Assembly (NCBI GenBank): GCA_902790495.1
Contig: CADASK010000018.1
Span: 1 to 64,000 of the forward strand
DNA from: an uncultured Eubacteriales bacterium
GTDB lineage: Bacteria > Bacillota > Clostridia > Christensenellales > Aristaeellaceae
DNA length: 64,000 nt
Direction: 5' to 3'
The notes beneath the pieces were generated by a model. The model saw only the letters and a program-made list of their open reading frames with translations, did no database searches and was not told the DNA's origin. The position numbers were made by a program, and so were the translations under genes. The first letter of the stretch is position 1. Every line of letters begins with the position of its first letter. Positions 15,843-24,374 of this stretch are shown in pieces.

Positions 15843-16502
15843 TCATAGGCACATTTGACTATGATCCAGCCATTCCAGCAGCTCTTCAGGCCGGGAGAGG
15901 ATCAGCGCCGCGCCGCTCTCCCGCAGCTCCTGCTCGTCGCGGAAGCCCCAGCGCACGCCCACTGGCACCATCCCGGCGTTCCGCGCACAGGTCATGTCCA
16001 CGGAGGTGTCGCCCAGATAGACGAAATCCCCGGGCTGAATCCCAAGCTGGCGGGCGATGTCGAGGGCGGCGGTGGGGTCGGGCTTGAGCGGCACGCCCTC
16101 CAGCTGGCCGCGCACCACGGCAAAGTCGGTGTTGGGGAAGAAATGCTGAATCACGTTGCGCGTGTCCGCGTCGGGCTTGTTGCTCAGCACGCAGAGGGCG
16201 ATGCCGCGCTCGGTCAGTCCCCGCAGCAGCTCCGGTATGCCGGGGTAGGGCTGGGTCTTGACCAGGCTGTGGGTCTCGTAGCGGCCCTGGTAGTCCCGGT
16301 GCACCTGGGCTGCCAGGTCTGCGCGGCTGCCGACGGCGCGCTGGGCGAGCACCTTCGCCCCGTTGCCGACCATGTAGCGGTAGTCGGCGATGGGCCAGGC
16401 CGGCAGGCCGTTCTTCTCCAGCGCCCAGTTCATGGCGTCGCCGATGTCGTCCAGGGTATTGTTCAGTGTTCCGTCCAGGTCAAACAGGGCTGCCCTGATC
16501 AT
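15843..16502 (-). CDS. HAD-superfamily phosphatase, phosphoglycolate-phosphatase-like
   Basis: A 219-residue HAD hydrolase. Motif I is FDLDGTLNNT with the nucleophile Asp; motif II is LSNKPD; motif III/IV is KPDPTAALDIA followed by YLGDTSVDM. The cap region between residues 15 and 80 is the helical type of the Gph/PGP group. The natural substrate cannot be read from sequence; phosphoglycolate or another small phosphate ester is likely. The start at 16502 is chosen over 16523 because GAGG lies ten bases upstream. It reads convergently with pepV, with repeat copy B between them. Confidence 0.82.
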   Translation of the reverse strand: MIRAALFDLDGTLNNTLDDIGDAMNWALEKNGLPAWPIADYRYMVGNGAKVLAQRAVGSRADLAAQVHRDYQGRYETHSLVKTQPYPGIPELLRGLTERGIALCVLSNKPDADTRNVIQHFFPNTDFAVVRGQLEGVPLKPDPTAALDIARQLGIQPGDFVYLGDTSVDMTCARNAGMVPVGVRWGFRDEQELRESGAALILSRPEELLEWLDHSQMCL

Positions 16503-16591
16503 GGCTTCCGTACCTCGCTTCATAAAAAAAGTGTCCCGCCTATTGTATCACGCCGGGCGGCGAATTGCCAGCGAAAAATGGGCGTTTTCAC

Positions 16592-16620
16592 TTGACACTG
16601 CAGGAGAAATTCACTATAAT
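16592..16620 (+). promoter_or_regulatory. Consensus sigma-A promoter of the secreted-protein gene
   Basis: Perfect TTGACA (16592-16597) and TATAAT (16615-16620) with a 17-base spacer, 46 bases upstream of the start codon at 16667. It is one of the strongest promoters in the window. Confidence 0.92.
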
Positions 16621-16666
16621 ATAAATTGTAAACAAACGCAATATTTTCCGCGGAGGAGCAGTTTGT

Positions 16667-17497
16667 ATGAAGAAGTATGTATCGTTGATCCTGTGCGCGC
16701 TGACCCTGATGCTCTGTGTGGTTTCCGTGGACGCTGCGGCGGAGGGCACCGTGGTGACGGTTCCCGCCAAGGCGGCCGCCTGGAAGAACATCCTGGCTGA
16801 GATGGACGAGCTGCCGCTGATGAGCACCCTCACCAACGAGTACGGTCTCACCACCATCTACCTGAGCGAGGATATCGACAAGCTCGTGGCGCAGTGGGCC
16901 GGCTACTATGAGGAGAACGAAGAGGTGCCCGTGGTCAACGGCATCGGCGAACTGATCGTCTCCGGCCACAAGTACCAGGTGGGCAGCGCTCCCTATAAGA
17001 AGTACAACAAGGCCTACGAGGTTACCAAGGGCGGCTACACCATCCTGTACAACCGCAAGGGCACCGTGGCGTCCGTGAACCGCACCGAGGAGAATACCGA
17101 TTACTTCAAGACCGGCGTTCTCGGCGCGGAGGGCACCGTGACCTGGCTGCCTGCTCCCAACGGCTACCGCATCTCCGCCGTGCACGAGGAGTATCCCGAG
17201 GGCGACATCGCCGAGTGCACCGCCCAGTACCTGCAGGACGGCCGCCTCATCCGCTACTGGCTGACCTACCGCACCGGCCAGGATGAGACCTACACCATCA
17301 AGTACGACGCGGACAACAACCAGCTGTACGGCACCTATAGGGGCATCGACAAGGACGGCTACGAGATCGAAGCCTACACTGCCAGCAAGACCCAGTGGGC
17401 CGACACCGAGACCGGCAAGCTCACCACCAGCGCGGGCTACAACTGGTATATGCGCAAGTTCACCGACAGGCTCTTCCGCAAGCCTCCGCGCAGGTAA
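16667..17497 (+). CDS. Secreted protein of unknown function
   Basis: A 276-residue protein with a clear signal peptide (MKKYVSLILCALTLMLCVV, cleavage probably near AAAEG). The mature part is rich in Tyr, Thr and charged residues and looks like a soluble beta-rich domain. I do not recognise the family. It has a perfect consensus promoter, a strong ribosome binding site (GGAGGAG) and its own terminator, so it is probably abundantly expressed as a single gene. Lack of a lipobox or sorting signal suggests release or loose wall association. Confidence 0.8.
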   Translation: MKKYVSLILCALTLMLCVVSVDAAAEGTVVTVPAKAAAWKNILAEMDELPLMSTLTNEYGLTTIYLSEDIDKLVAQWAGYYEENEEVPVVNGIGELIVSGHKYQVGSAPYKKYNKAYEVTKGGYTILYNRKGTVASVNRTEENTDYFKTGVLGAEGTVTWLPAPNGYRISAVHEEYPEGDIAECTAQYLQDGRLIRYWLTYRTGQDETYTIKYDADNNQLYGTYRGIDKDGYEIEAYTASKTQWADTETGKLTTSAGYNWYMRKFTDRLFRKPPRR

Positions 17498-17514
17498 TTC
17501 CCATCGCACCAGCA

Positions 17515-17550
17515 TCTCCCGGAAGCCTCTGCTTTCGGGAGATTTTCATT
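17515..17550 (+). terminator. Terminator after the secreted-protein gene
   Basis: TCTCCCG...AAG pairs with CTTTCGGGAGA, followed by TTTTCATTCTGTTTT. It lies just after the stop codon at 17497. Confidence 0.8.
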
Positions 17551-17589
17551 CTGTTTTATTTAGCTTTCTTAACAAAACCATGAGGGGGC

Positions 17590-17648
17590 GCGAAGGGTTG
17601 TCAGGGGCGACCGCAAAGCCCCTGACCCGCGCCCGCAGGCGCGGAACC
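17590..17648 (+). repeat. Dispersed two-hairpin repeat, copy C (short form)
   Basis: GCGAAGG, then GTCAGGGGC / GCCCCTGAC around GACCGCAAA, then CCGCGCC / GGCGCGG around CGCA. Stem 1 differs from copy A at several positions with matching changes on both arms. It lies 42 bases before the SH3-protein start. Confidence 0.9.
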
Positions 17649-17690
17649 CCCGCTGCTCAAACGAAGTTTCAGCGCAAAGGAGGGAAGAAG

Positions 17691-18842
17691 ATGCGCCGCA
17701 TAGGCATACAAACATGGCTGCTGTTGCTGCTCATTGCGCTGCTTCTGCAATCCGCAGCCGCCGAAGCGCCCGCCGCTTCCTACGCCATCGTGACGGCGGA
17801 GGAGGCTGCCGTGTACGCTGGGCAGGACGCGGACACCGCGCCCGTGGCCTCCTTGAACCGCGGCACCTGGGCCGAGGTGCTGGATCAGGCAGACGATTGG
17901 CTGTATCTTCGCCTGGAGGACAGCACCGAGGGCTACGTCAGCGCGGCTGCGGTAACGATCCCCGAGGTGCGACGGGGCGTCGTGGGCATCGTCCGCAACC
18001 CGGACGAGCAGGGCCTGCTGAACCTCCGCGCCCAGCCGGACTGGGACGCCGAGGTGCTCAGCACCTACCACAGCGGCGTGCCGTGCCTCCTGCTCAGCCT
18101 CCGGGACAGCTGGTACCATGTGCGCGTCAACGGCATGGAGGGCTACTTCCGGGAGGAGTTCATCCGGCCCTTCTACGGCCCCTGGTCGGACACGGTGGCC
18201 ACGGTGATGGCCCCCGAAGGCGCGGCGCTGCACCTCCGCACGGGCCCGGGCCGGGAGCAGCCCAGCTTGCGCGCCTGCGCGAGCGGCACCTGCGTCATGG
18301 TGCTGACGGAGGGGGACACCTGGTGGCAGGTGGCGCTGGACGGCCAGGTGGGCTTCATGAACGCGGCCTTCCTGCGCAAGGGGGTGCACCGCGATCTCTC
18401 CACCGCCACCGACGAGGAAGAGAACCGCTGGAGCGTCGCCACCGTAGAAAACCCCGAGAGCAACCAGCTGCTGAACCTGCGGGAGAGCCCGAGCCGTGAC
18501 AGCCGCTCTTTGGGCCGGTTCCCCACGGGCACCGAGGTCTACATCCTCCGCCAGGGGATTGAGTGGTGCAAGGTGCGCCTGGTGGAGTCACCTGAGAGCA
18601 TCGGCTTCATGGCGACGCCCTACCTGCGCCTTGAGGGACTGCCGGAGGTGCCCACGCTCACGGTGACGCACCCGGAGGAGAGCTTTGTCAACCTGCGGGC
18701 CTTCCCGATGACGACCCTGGGCATCGTGCTGGCGCGGGTGCCCCACGGGGAAAAGGTGGAGGTGCTCGTGCCGGACGACACCTGGGTCAAGGTGCGCTAC
18801 GGAGGCACGACGGGCTATATGCTGGCCTACTATCTGCGCTGA
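17691..18842 (+). CDS. Secreted protein of repeated SH3-like domains
   Basis: A 383-residue exported protein. A signal peptide (WLLLLLIALLLQSAAAEA) is followed by about five bacterial SH3-like repeats, seen as recurring LLNLR/LHLRTGP starts, a Gly-rich middle and a W-x-K/Q-V end followed by G-Y/F-M. Bacterial SH3 domains usually bind peptidoglycan or cell-wall peptides. There is no catalytic domain, so it is a pure binding protein, perhaps a wall-associated adaptor. The ATG at 17691 follows AAAGGAGGG. The repeat-rich layout resembles the 1437-residue protein at 24375-28688. Confidence 0.85.
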   Translation: MRRIGIQTWLLLLLIALLLQSAAAEAPAASYAIVTAEEAAVYAGQDADTAPVASLNRGTWAEVLDQADDWLYLRLEDSTEGYVSAAAVTIPEVRRGVVGIVRNPDEQGLLNLRAQPDWDAEVLSTYHSGVPCLLLSLRDSWYHVRVNGMEGYFREEFIRPFYGPWSDTVATVMAPEGAALHLRTGPGREQPSLRACASGTCVMVLTEGDTWWQVALDGQVGFMNAAFLRKGVHRDLSTATDEEENRWSVATVENPESNQLLNLRESPSRDSRSLGRFPTGTEVYILRQGIEWCKVRLVESPESIGFMATPYLRLEGLPEVPTLTVTHPEESFVNLRAFPMTTLGIVLARVPHGEKVEVLVPDDTWVKVRYGGTTGYMLAYYLR

Positions 18843-18925
18843 GCGGCGAGGACCGGCGTAACTGTAAAAAAAGTGTGAAATCCGCTGATTTTCCGCCGAA
18901 ATCGGCAGAATCATGGCAAAAACGC

Positions 18926-18954
18926 TTGCCATTCTCGTGCCGGTGTGGTATCAT
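18926..18954 (+). promoter_or_regulatory. Promoter of pgk
   Basis: TTGCCA (18926-18931) and TATCAT (18949-18954) with a 17-base spacer, about 105 bases before the pgk start. I see no clear terminator for the preceding gene in 18843-18925. Confidence 0.7.
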
Positions 18955-19060
18955 CGAAAACGCTGGGCAATGCGCCCGGCGGCACGCGCCGAGGCTCTCG
19001 AACAGAGGCAGACACGTCGCGTGAAGAATGGAAATGAAAGACAAGGAGAGTGTGCTGATC

Positions 19061-20266
19061 ATGGCCAAGAAGACAATTGATGACATTCAGGTCCAGGGCA
19101 AGCGGGTGCTGGTCCGCTGCGACTTCAACGTCCCCATGAAGGACGGCAAGATCACCAACGATAAGCGTATTGTGGCGGCCCTGCCCACCATTCAGAAGCT
19201 GATCAAGGACGGCGGCAAGGTCATCCTGTGCAGCCATCTGGGCAAGCCGAAGAACGGCCCGGAGGAGAAGTTCTCCCTGGCGCCCGTGGCGGTTCGCCTG
19301 AGCGAGCTGCTGGGCCAGCCCGTCGTGTTCGCCAATGACGACAACGTGGTCGGCGAGAACGCCAAGGCCGCGGTGGCCGCCATGAAGGACGGCGACGTGG
19401 TGCTGCTGCAGAACACCCGCTTCCGCAAGGAGGAGACCAAGAACGTCGAGGAGTTCTCCAAGGAGCTGGCTTCCCTGGCGGACTGCTACGTGGACGACGC
19501 CTTCGGCTCCTGCCACCGCGCGCACTGCTCCACCGAGGGCGTGACCAAGTTCACCTCCCCGAACGTTGCCGGCTACCTGATCGGCAAGGAGCTGTCCATC
19601 ATGGGCAAGGCCCTGGAGAATGCTGACCGTCCCTTCGTGGCCGTGCTGGGCGGCGCGAAGATCGAGGACAAGCTGAACGTCATCAACAACCTGCTGGAGA
19701 AGGTCGACACCCTGATCATCGGCGGCGGCATGGCCTTCACCTTCCTCAAGGCCAAGGGCTACGGCGTGGGCCACAGCCTGCTGGACGAGAGCAAGATCGA
19801 CTACTGCAAGGATATGATGAAGAAGGCCGAGGAGAAGGGCGTCAAGCTGCTTCTGCCCGTGGACACCGTGTGCGTGAAGGCCTTCCCGGATCCCATCGAC
19901 GCGCCTGTGGAAACCCTGGTGTGCGACGCGGACAAGATCCCGGACGACATGGAGGGCTGCGACATCGGCCCCAAGACCGCCGCGCTCTTCGCTGAGGCCG
20001 TGAAGGCTGCCAAGACCGTGGTGTGGAACGGCCCGATGGGCGTGTTCGAGAATCCCACCCTGGCCAAGGGCACCCTGTCTGTGGCCCAGGCGATGGCCGA
20101 CAGCGAGGCTGTGACCATCATCGGCGGCGGCGACTCCGCGGCGGCTGTGGAGCAGATGGGTCTTGGCGACAAGATGACCCACATCTCCACCGGCGGCGGC
20201 GCTTCCCTGGAGTTCCTGGAGGGCAAGGCCCTGCCCGGCGTCGTCTGCCTGGACGAGAAGGCCTGA
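19061..20266 (+). CDS. pgk: Phosphoglycerate kinase
   Basis: Interconverts 1,3-bisphosphoglycerate plus ADP and 3-phosphoglycerate plus ATP in glycolysis. The 401-residue protein has the N-terminal substrate region [15 protein letters not shown], the basic patch CSHLGKPK, the hinge GGAKIEDK and the C-terminal nucleotide loop [13 protein letters not shown] ending with [13 protein letters not shown]. The start at 19061 follows AAGGAGAG and gives the family's usual N-terminus; the upstream in-frame ATG at 19028 would add 11 residues. Repeat copy D and tpiA follow. Confidence 0.97.
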   Translation: MAKKTIDDIQVQGKRVLVRCDFNVPMKDGKITNDKRIVAALPTIQKLIKDGGKVILCSHLGKPKNGPEEKFSLAPVAVRLSELLGQPVVFANDDNVVGENAKAAVAAMKDGDVVLLQNTRFRKEETKNVEEFSKELASLADCYVDDAFGSCHRAHCSTEGVTKFTSPNVAGYLIGKELSIMGKALENADRPFVAVLGGAKIEDKLNVINNLLEKVDTLIIGGGMAFTFLKAKGYGVGHSLLDESKIDYCKDMMKKAEEKGVKLLLPVDTVCVKAFPDPIDAPVETLVCDADKIPDDMEGCDIGPKTAALFAEAVKAAKTVVWNGPMGVFENPTLAKGTLSVAQAMADSEAVTIIGGGDSAAAVEQMGLGDKMTHISTGGGASLEFLEGKALPGVVCLDEKA

Positions 20267-20304
20267 TTATCAGCATTCCGTGATTCATGCGCAAAAAGGC
20301 AGCT

Positions 20305-20429
20305 GCGAAGGTTTGCAAAGGGCTTGGAGCGCCCGGAAAACTCCATATTATGGAGTTTTCAGCGGAAAGCGGGCGACAGCCCCGGACCGATCGCAAAGCC
20401 CTTTGCCCGCGCCCGCAGGCGCGGAACCC
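20305..20429 (+). repeat. Dispersed two-hairpin repeat, copy D (long form)
   Basis: It has the same ends as the short form: GCGAAGG, GCAAAGGGC / GCCCTTTGC, then CCGCGCC-CGCA-GGCGCGG and GGAACCC. The loop of stem 1 carries about 65 extra bases, including the perfect hairpin GAAAACTCCA / TGGAGTTTTC enclosed by CGCCCG / CGGGCG. It lies between pgk and tpiA. Confidence 0.92.
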
Positions 20430-20474
20430 TGTGCCGCCGCATAGCGCTTTCGGATGAACGATGGAAACTCTGCG

Positions 20475-20501
20475 CGGAGGCAGCCGCTGTGGCTGTCTCC
20501 G
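20475..20501 (+). other. Hairpin in the tpiA leader
   Basis: CGGAGGCAGCC (20475-20485) pairs with GGCTGTCTCCG (20491-20501) with one G-T pair and a five-base loop. It lies about 10 bases before the tpiA ribosome binding site (AAAGG) and could define the processed 5' end or protect the message. Confidence 0.6.
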
Positions 20502-20527
20502 CATCTTCAAGAAAGGCGTGATTTGAT

Positions 20528-21280
<753 letters not shown>

Positions 21281-21302
21281 TGCACCGCTTCTGAGCGCAG
21301 AT

Positions 21303-21341
21303 AAAAAGCCCGACGTTCCCGCTATGGGAGCGCCGGGCTTC
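21303..21341 (-). terminator. Terminator between tpiA and the metallophosphoesterase gene
   Basis: AGCCCGACGTTCCC pairs with GGGAGCGCCGGGCTT with small mismatches. On the minus strand it is followed by TTTTT, serving the phosphoesterase gene that ends at 21350; it may also slow transcription from tpiA. Confidence 0.75.
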
Positions 21342-21349
21342 TGCTTGCG

Positions 21350-22243
21350 CTAGTTCGTTCGGGTGGAGCGCACCGTGATCAGGTGGATCTGCGGGCTGCG
21401 CATCCACCGCATCGGCACCACCGAGGCGCCGATGCCCCGGGAGATCAGCATGGGCGTGCGGTTTTCGACCAGCCAGCCGGAGAGGTAGTGGGCGTCGATG
21501 CCGTCCGCCAGGTGCAGCAGCGGACCGAAGAGGGTCAGCTGTCCGCCGTGGGTGTGGCCGAAGAGGCCGAGGTCGAACCAGCCGCGCCGTCCGTTCTGAT
21601 CCACGGCGGTTTGGGCCGAGGGGATGATCTCGGGGCTGTGGCACAGGAAGATGACGTAGTCCTCCTGGCGAACGCCGGCGGCGACGCGCTTGAGATCGGG
21701 CCAGCCGCTGTTCACATCGTCCAGACCCGCCAGGTAGATGGACGCGTTGCCGATGCGGATGGTCTCGACGCTGTTGAGCAGCAGGTTGATGCCCTTGGAG
21801 CGCAGCATCACCCGCAGGCTGCGCAGGCTCTCCTCGTCGTCCGAGAGGGTGCGGTCATGCTCGCCAAGGATCGCGTAGACGCCGTAGCTGGCGTGGATGT
21901 TGCCCAGGCTCCGGAAGAAGGCGATGGTGTCCTCCGGGCGCTCGGCGTAGTCGCCGCCCAACAGCACCAGGTCGGCGTTGAGGGCGTTGATGCGGCTGAC
22001 AATAGAGTCCAGGCGGCCCTTGGTCAGGAAGGGGAAGCCGCGCAGGTGGAAATCGGAGGCGTACACGATGCGCAGCTGGCCCACGTCCGCGGGCAGGCCG
22101 TCGCTGCTGATGGTCTGCTGGTCCACCTCCAGGGTGTAGGGCTCGGCGAAGGGCCAGAGCAGAAAAAGACACAGGACAAAGAGGAACAGCCTGGTGATAG
22201 CGCTCCTGGCGCGGCGATGCCGCACGTGCTTTCCCTGATACAT
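21350..22243 (-). CDS. Membrane-anchored metallophosphoesterase (calcineurin-like)
   Basis: A 297-residue phosphoesterase with one N-terminal membrane segment (AITRLFLFVLCLFLLWPFA) that would place the catalytic domain outside the membrane. Metal-binding motifs are in family order: ASDFHLRG, LLGGDYAERP, LGEHDR (where many members have GNHD), HSPE and GHTHGGQ. The closest characterised relatives are YkuE/YaeI-type enzymes, some of which act on lipid-linked pyrophosphates; the substrate here is unknown. The start at 22243 has AGGAGG upstream. It is divergent from the flavin reductase gene. Confidence 0.87.
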   Translation of the reverse strand: MYQGKHVRHRRARSAITRLFLFVLCLFLLWPFAEPYTLEVDQQTISSDGLPADVGQLRIVYASDFHLRGFPFLTKGRLDSIVSRINALNADLVLLGGDYAERPEDTIAFFRSLGNIHASYGVYAILGEHDRTLSDDEESLRSLRVMLRSKGINLLLNSVETIRIGNASIYLAGLDDVNSGWPDLKRVAAGVRQEDYVIFLCHSPEIIPSAQTAVDQNGRRGWFDLGLFGHTHGGQLTLFGPLLHLADGIDAHYLSGWLVENRTPMLISRGIGASVVPMRWMRSPQIHLITVRSTRTN

Positions 22244-22275
22244 GGCTGATCGCCTCCTGCTGACAGCATGCCGGT

Positions 22276-22304
22276 TTGACAAGCCGGCGCGCTTGCGTTA
22301 CACT
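22276..22304 (+). promoter_or_regulatory. Promoter of the flavin reductase-like gene
   Basis: TTGACA (22276-22281) and TACACT (22299-22304) with a 17-base spacer, 54 bases before the GTG start at 22358. Confidence 0.8.
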
Positions 22305-22357
22305 GACAGGGCCGCCGGAAAGACGGGCAAGCATTTTGAGATGACGAGGGGATATCC

Positions 22358-22972
22358 GTGCGCTATGAAACCCTGAAGCCCTGCACCCTGCTCAGCCCCG
22401 TGCCCGCCGTGCTGGTGTCGGTCTGCGGCCCGCAGCCGGGCGACAAGCCGAACCTGATCACCGTGGCCTGGGCGGGAACCGTCAATTCCGAGCCGCCGAT
22501 GGTCTCCGTCAGCGTGCGCAAACAGCGGTACTCCCATGACCTGATCGCAGACAGCGGCGAGTTTGTGGTCAATCTGATGGACGAGCGCCACTGCGAGGCG
22601 CTGGACTTCTGCGGGGTCAGGAGCGGGCGGGATGTGGACAAGTTTGCCGCGATGCGCCTGGAGCCGATGGAAGCCATCGGCATGAGCCATGCGCCGGCGG
22701 TGCGCGGTCTGCCCGGGTACCTGAGCTGCAGGGTCAGGCAGATCCTTCCGCTGGGCAGCCACGACCTCTTTCTAGGCGAAGTGGTGGGCGTGCAGGTGCG
22801 GGATGACCTGATGCGGGAGGACGGCTCCCTCCATCTGGAGGAGGCCGGGCTGGTGAGCTACAGCCACGGCGTGTACCAGCGCACGGCGGACGTGCTGGGC
22901 TTCTTCGGCTACTCGGTGGCCCGGCCGGAGGTGCGCAAACGCCGCATGGCTGCCTACCGCAGGGGACGCTGA
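22358..22972 (+). CDS. Flavin reductase-like domain protein
   Basis: A 204-residue protein of the FMN-binding split-barrel (flavin reductase-like) family. The N-terminal part has the PVPAVLVSVCG and NLITVAWAGTVNSEPPMVSVSV segments that bind FMN, followed by FVVNLMDE. It is probably an NAD(P)H- or protein-coupled flavin reductase of unknown partner. The start is GTG at 22358, supported by GAGGGG upstream. Its 3' end overlaps the convergent acetyltransferase gene by 19 bases. Confidence 0.85.
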   Translation: MRYETLKPCTLLSPVPAVLVSVCGPQPGDKPNLITVAWAGTVNSEPPMVSVSVRKQRYSHDLIADSGEFVVNLMDERHCEALDFCGVRSGRDVDKFAAMRLEPMEAIGMSHAPAVRGLPGYLSCRVRQILPLGSHDLFLGEVVGVQVRDDLMREDGSLHLEEAGLVSYSHGVYQRTADVLGFFGYSVARPEVRKRRMAAYRRGR

Positions 22973-23604
22973 GCTTCCGCTCCGCCGTGCTGCAGGCACA
23001 GCCAGTCATCTCGGAGAATGGCCCACATCGCCACGTCGACCTGGCGGCCCTTGTTGCTGATGCGCTGCCGCAGGACGCCCTCGCGCCGCATGCCGCATTT
23101 CTCCATCACCCGGCCGCTGGCGGGGTTGTCCGTCTCATGCATGGCCTCGACCCGCAGGATGGACGGCTGCGCGAAGCACAGGGAGAGAAAGCGGCGCAGG
23201 GCCTCGGCGGCGATGCCCTGGCCCCACCAGGCGCGGCCGATGCTGTATCCGACCTCGACCACGCCGTGCTCGGGGTACCACTGCATGAAGCCGATGGTGC
23301 CGATGACGCGGCCTGTCTCCCTGAGGACAATGACGTAGTTGGAGGGCTGGCCGCTGTGGTACTGGCTCCTCAGGTAGCGGATGTAGTCGCGGCTGTCCGC
23401 GAGGGAGCGATGCGCCTCCCAGAGCACGGCGCGGGCCACCTCCGGGTCGCTGGCGTAGGCGTAGATGTCCTCCGCGTCGCCCATGACGGCGGGCCGCAGC
23501 ACCAGGCGCTCGGTCTCCAGCCGGGGCAGGCGGGAGAAGAGCATCGGCAGGTCATCGGCCGGCCCGGCTGAGCCAGCCAGACGGTCCAGCAGCCGGCTGA
23601 GCAT
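22954..23604 (-). CDS. GNAT-family N-acetyltransferase (RimJ/RimL type)
   Basis: A 216-residue acetyl-CoA-dependent transferase. The core begins ETERLVLRPAVMGDAEDIYAY, and the acetyl-CoA loop region is VGYSIGRAWWGQGIAAEAL, followed by NPASGRVMEKCGMRREGVLR, the usual order in RimJ-like proteins. The target is unknown. About 30 residues precede the core, and an internal Met near residue 21 is an alternative start. It lies upstream (in transcription) of nothing clear and downstream of the NUDIX gene on the same strand. Confidence 0.85.
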   Translation of the reverse strand: MLSRLLDRLAGSAGPADDLPMLFSRLPRLETERLVLRPAVMGDAEDIYAYASDPEVARAVLWEAHRSLADSRDYIRYLRSQYHSGQPSNYVIVLRETGRVIGTIGFMQWYPEHGVVEVGYSIGRAWWGQGIAAEALRRFLSLCFAQPSILRVEAMHETDNPASGRVMEKCGMRREGVLRQRISNKGRQVDVAMWAILRDDWLCLQHGGAEAQRPLR

Positions 23605-23636
23605 CCGCCGTCACCCCTTCCGCGTCAAGAAATGAA

Positions 23637-23673
23637 GAAAAAGCATGAATGCACCGCATGAAAACGATGCGGT
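23637..23673 (-). terminator. Probable terminator after the NUDIX gene
   Basis: On the minus strand ACCGCAT pairs with ATGCGGT, followed by GCAT-TC-ATGC and TTTTT. It begins at the NUDIX stop codon. Confidence 0.6.
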
Positions 23674-24233
23674 CATCCGTTGTAGGATTGAGAGCGCCTG
23701 TTGGCGGCCATCAGAATGCCCAGGCAGGTCTTCCCGTCGCGGAAGGTGCCGTCCATCACCCTGGCGACGGCGTCCTGCAGCGGCATGCGCGACACGCTGA
23801 CGAATTCGTCCTCGTCCGGGTGGCTCGCGCCAGTGTGCAGGCCTGTGGCCAGATAGAGATGAATGCGCTCGTTGCAGAAACCGGGGGTCGTCTCCAGGCA
23901 GGTCAGCTTCTCCCAGTTGTCCGCCGAAAAGCCGGTCTCCTCCGAGAGCTCGCGCTGGGCGCAGACGAAGGGATCCTCGTCGGGGCCGTCCAGCTTGCCA
24001 GCCGGGATTTCCCAGGTGAGCCGGCCGACGGCGATGCGGGCCTGACGCACGAGGATGATCTGTCCCTCGTCGTCGAGGGCGACCACAGCGGAAGCGCCCG
24101 GGTGCACGGCGACCTCGCGCAGGGCGATGTCCCCGTTGGGCAGCCGCACGTCCCAGTGTTCAAGGCGGATGATTTTTCCCGGATAGACCACTTCTTTGGT
24201 CAGCAGGGTTTCCTGGAGATCCTGATCTCGCAT
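23673..24233 (-). CDS. NUDIX hydrolase, ADP-ribose pyrophosphatase type
   Basis: A 186-residue protein likely to cleave ADP-ribose to AMP and ribose-5-phosphate. The NUDIX box lies around GKLDGPDEDPFVCAQ then RELSEETGF; it has one more residue than the textbook spacing between the first Gly and the first Glu. The preceding LTWEIPAGKLDG and following ETTPGFCNERIHLYLA segments are typical of the ADP-ribose pyrophosphatase group. The start at 24233 follows AAAGGAGC. It is transcribed divergently from the 1437-residue surface protein. Confidence 0.9.
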   Translation of the reverse strand: MRDQDLQETLLTKEVVYPGKIIRLEHWDVRLPNGDIALREVAVHPGASAVVALDDEGQIILVRQARIAVGRLTWEIPAGKLDGPDEDPFVCAQRELSEETGFSADNWEKLTCLETTPGFCNERIHLYLATGLHTGASHPDEDEFVSVSRMPLQDAVARVMDGTFRDGKTCLGILMAANRRSQSYNG

Positions 24234-24312
24234 AGAAGACGCTCCTTTCTCTTGGAACCACACATGATGGTTCGACGCACTGTGAAAAAATCCTGCCGGA
24301 GAGCGCGGTTGA

Positions 24313-24341
24313 TTGACAATCCGACCGCTTCGGTATAGGAT
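24313..24341 (+). promoter_or_regulatory. Promoter of the large SH3 surface-protein gene
   Basis: TTGACA (24313-24318) and TAGGAT (24336-24341) with a 17-base spacer, 34 bases before the start codon at 24375. Confidence 0.75.
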
Positions 24342-24374
24342 AGGTTATCACCTTCATCACAAGGAGGAGATTCC

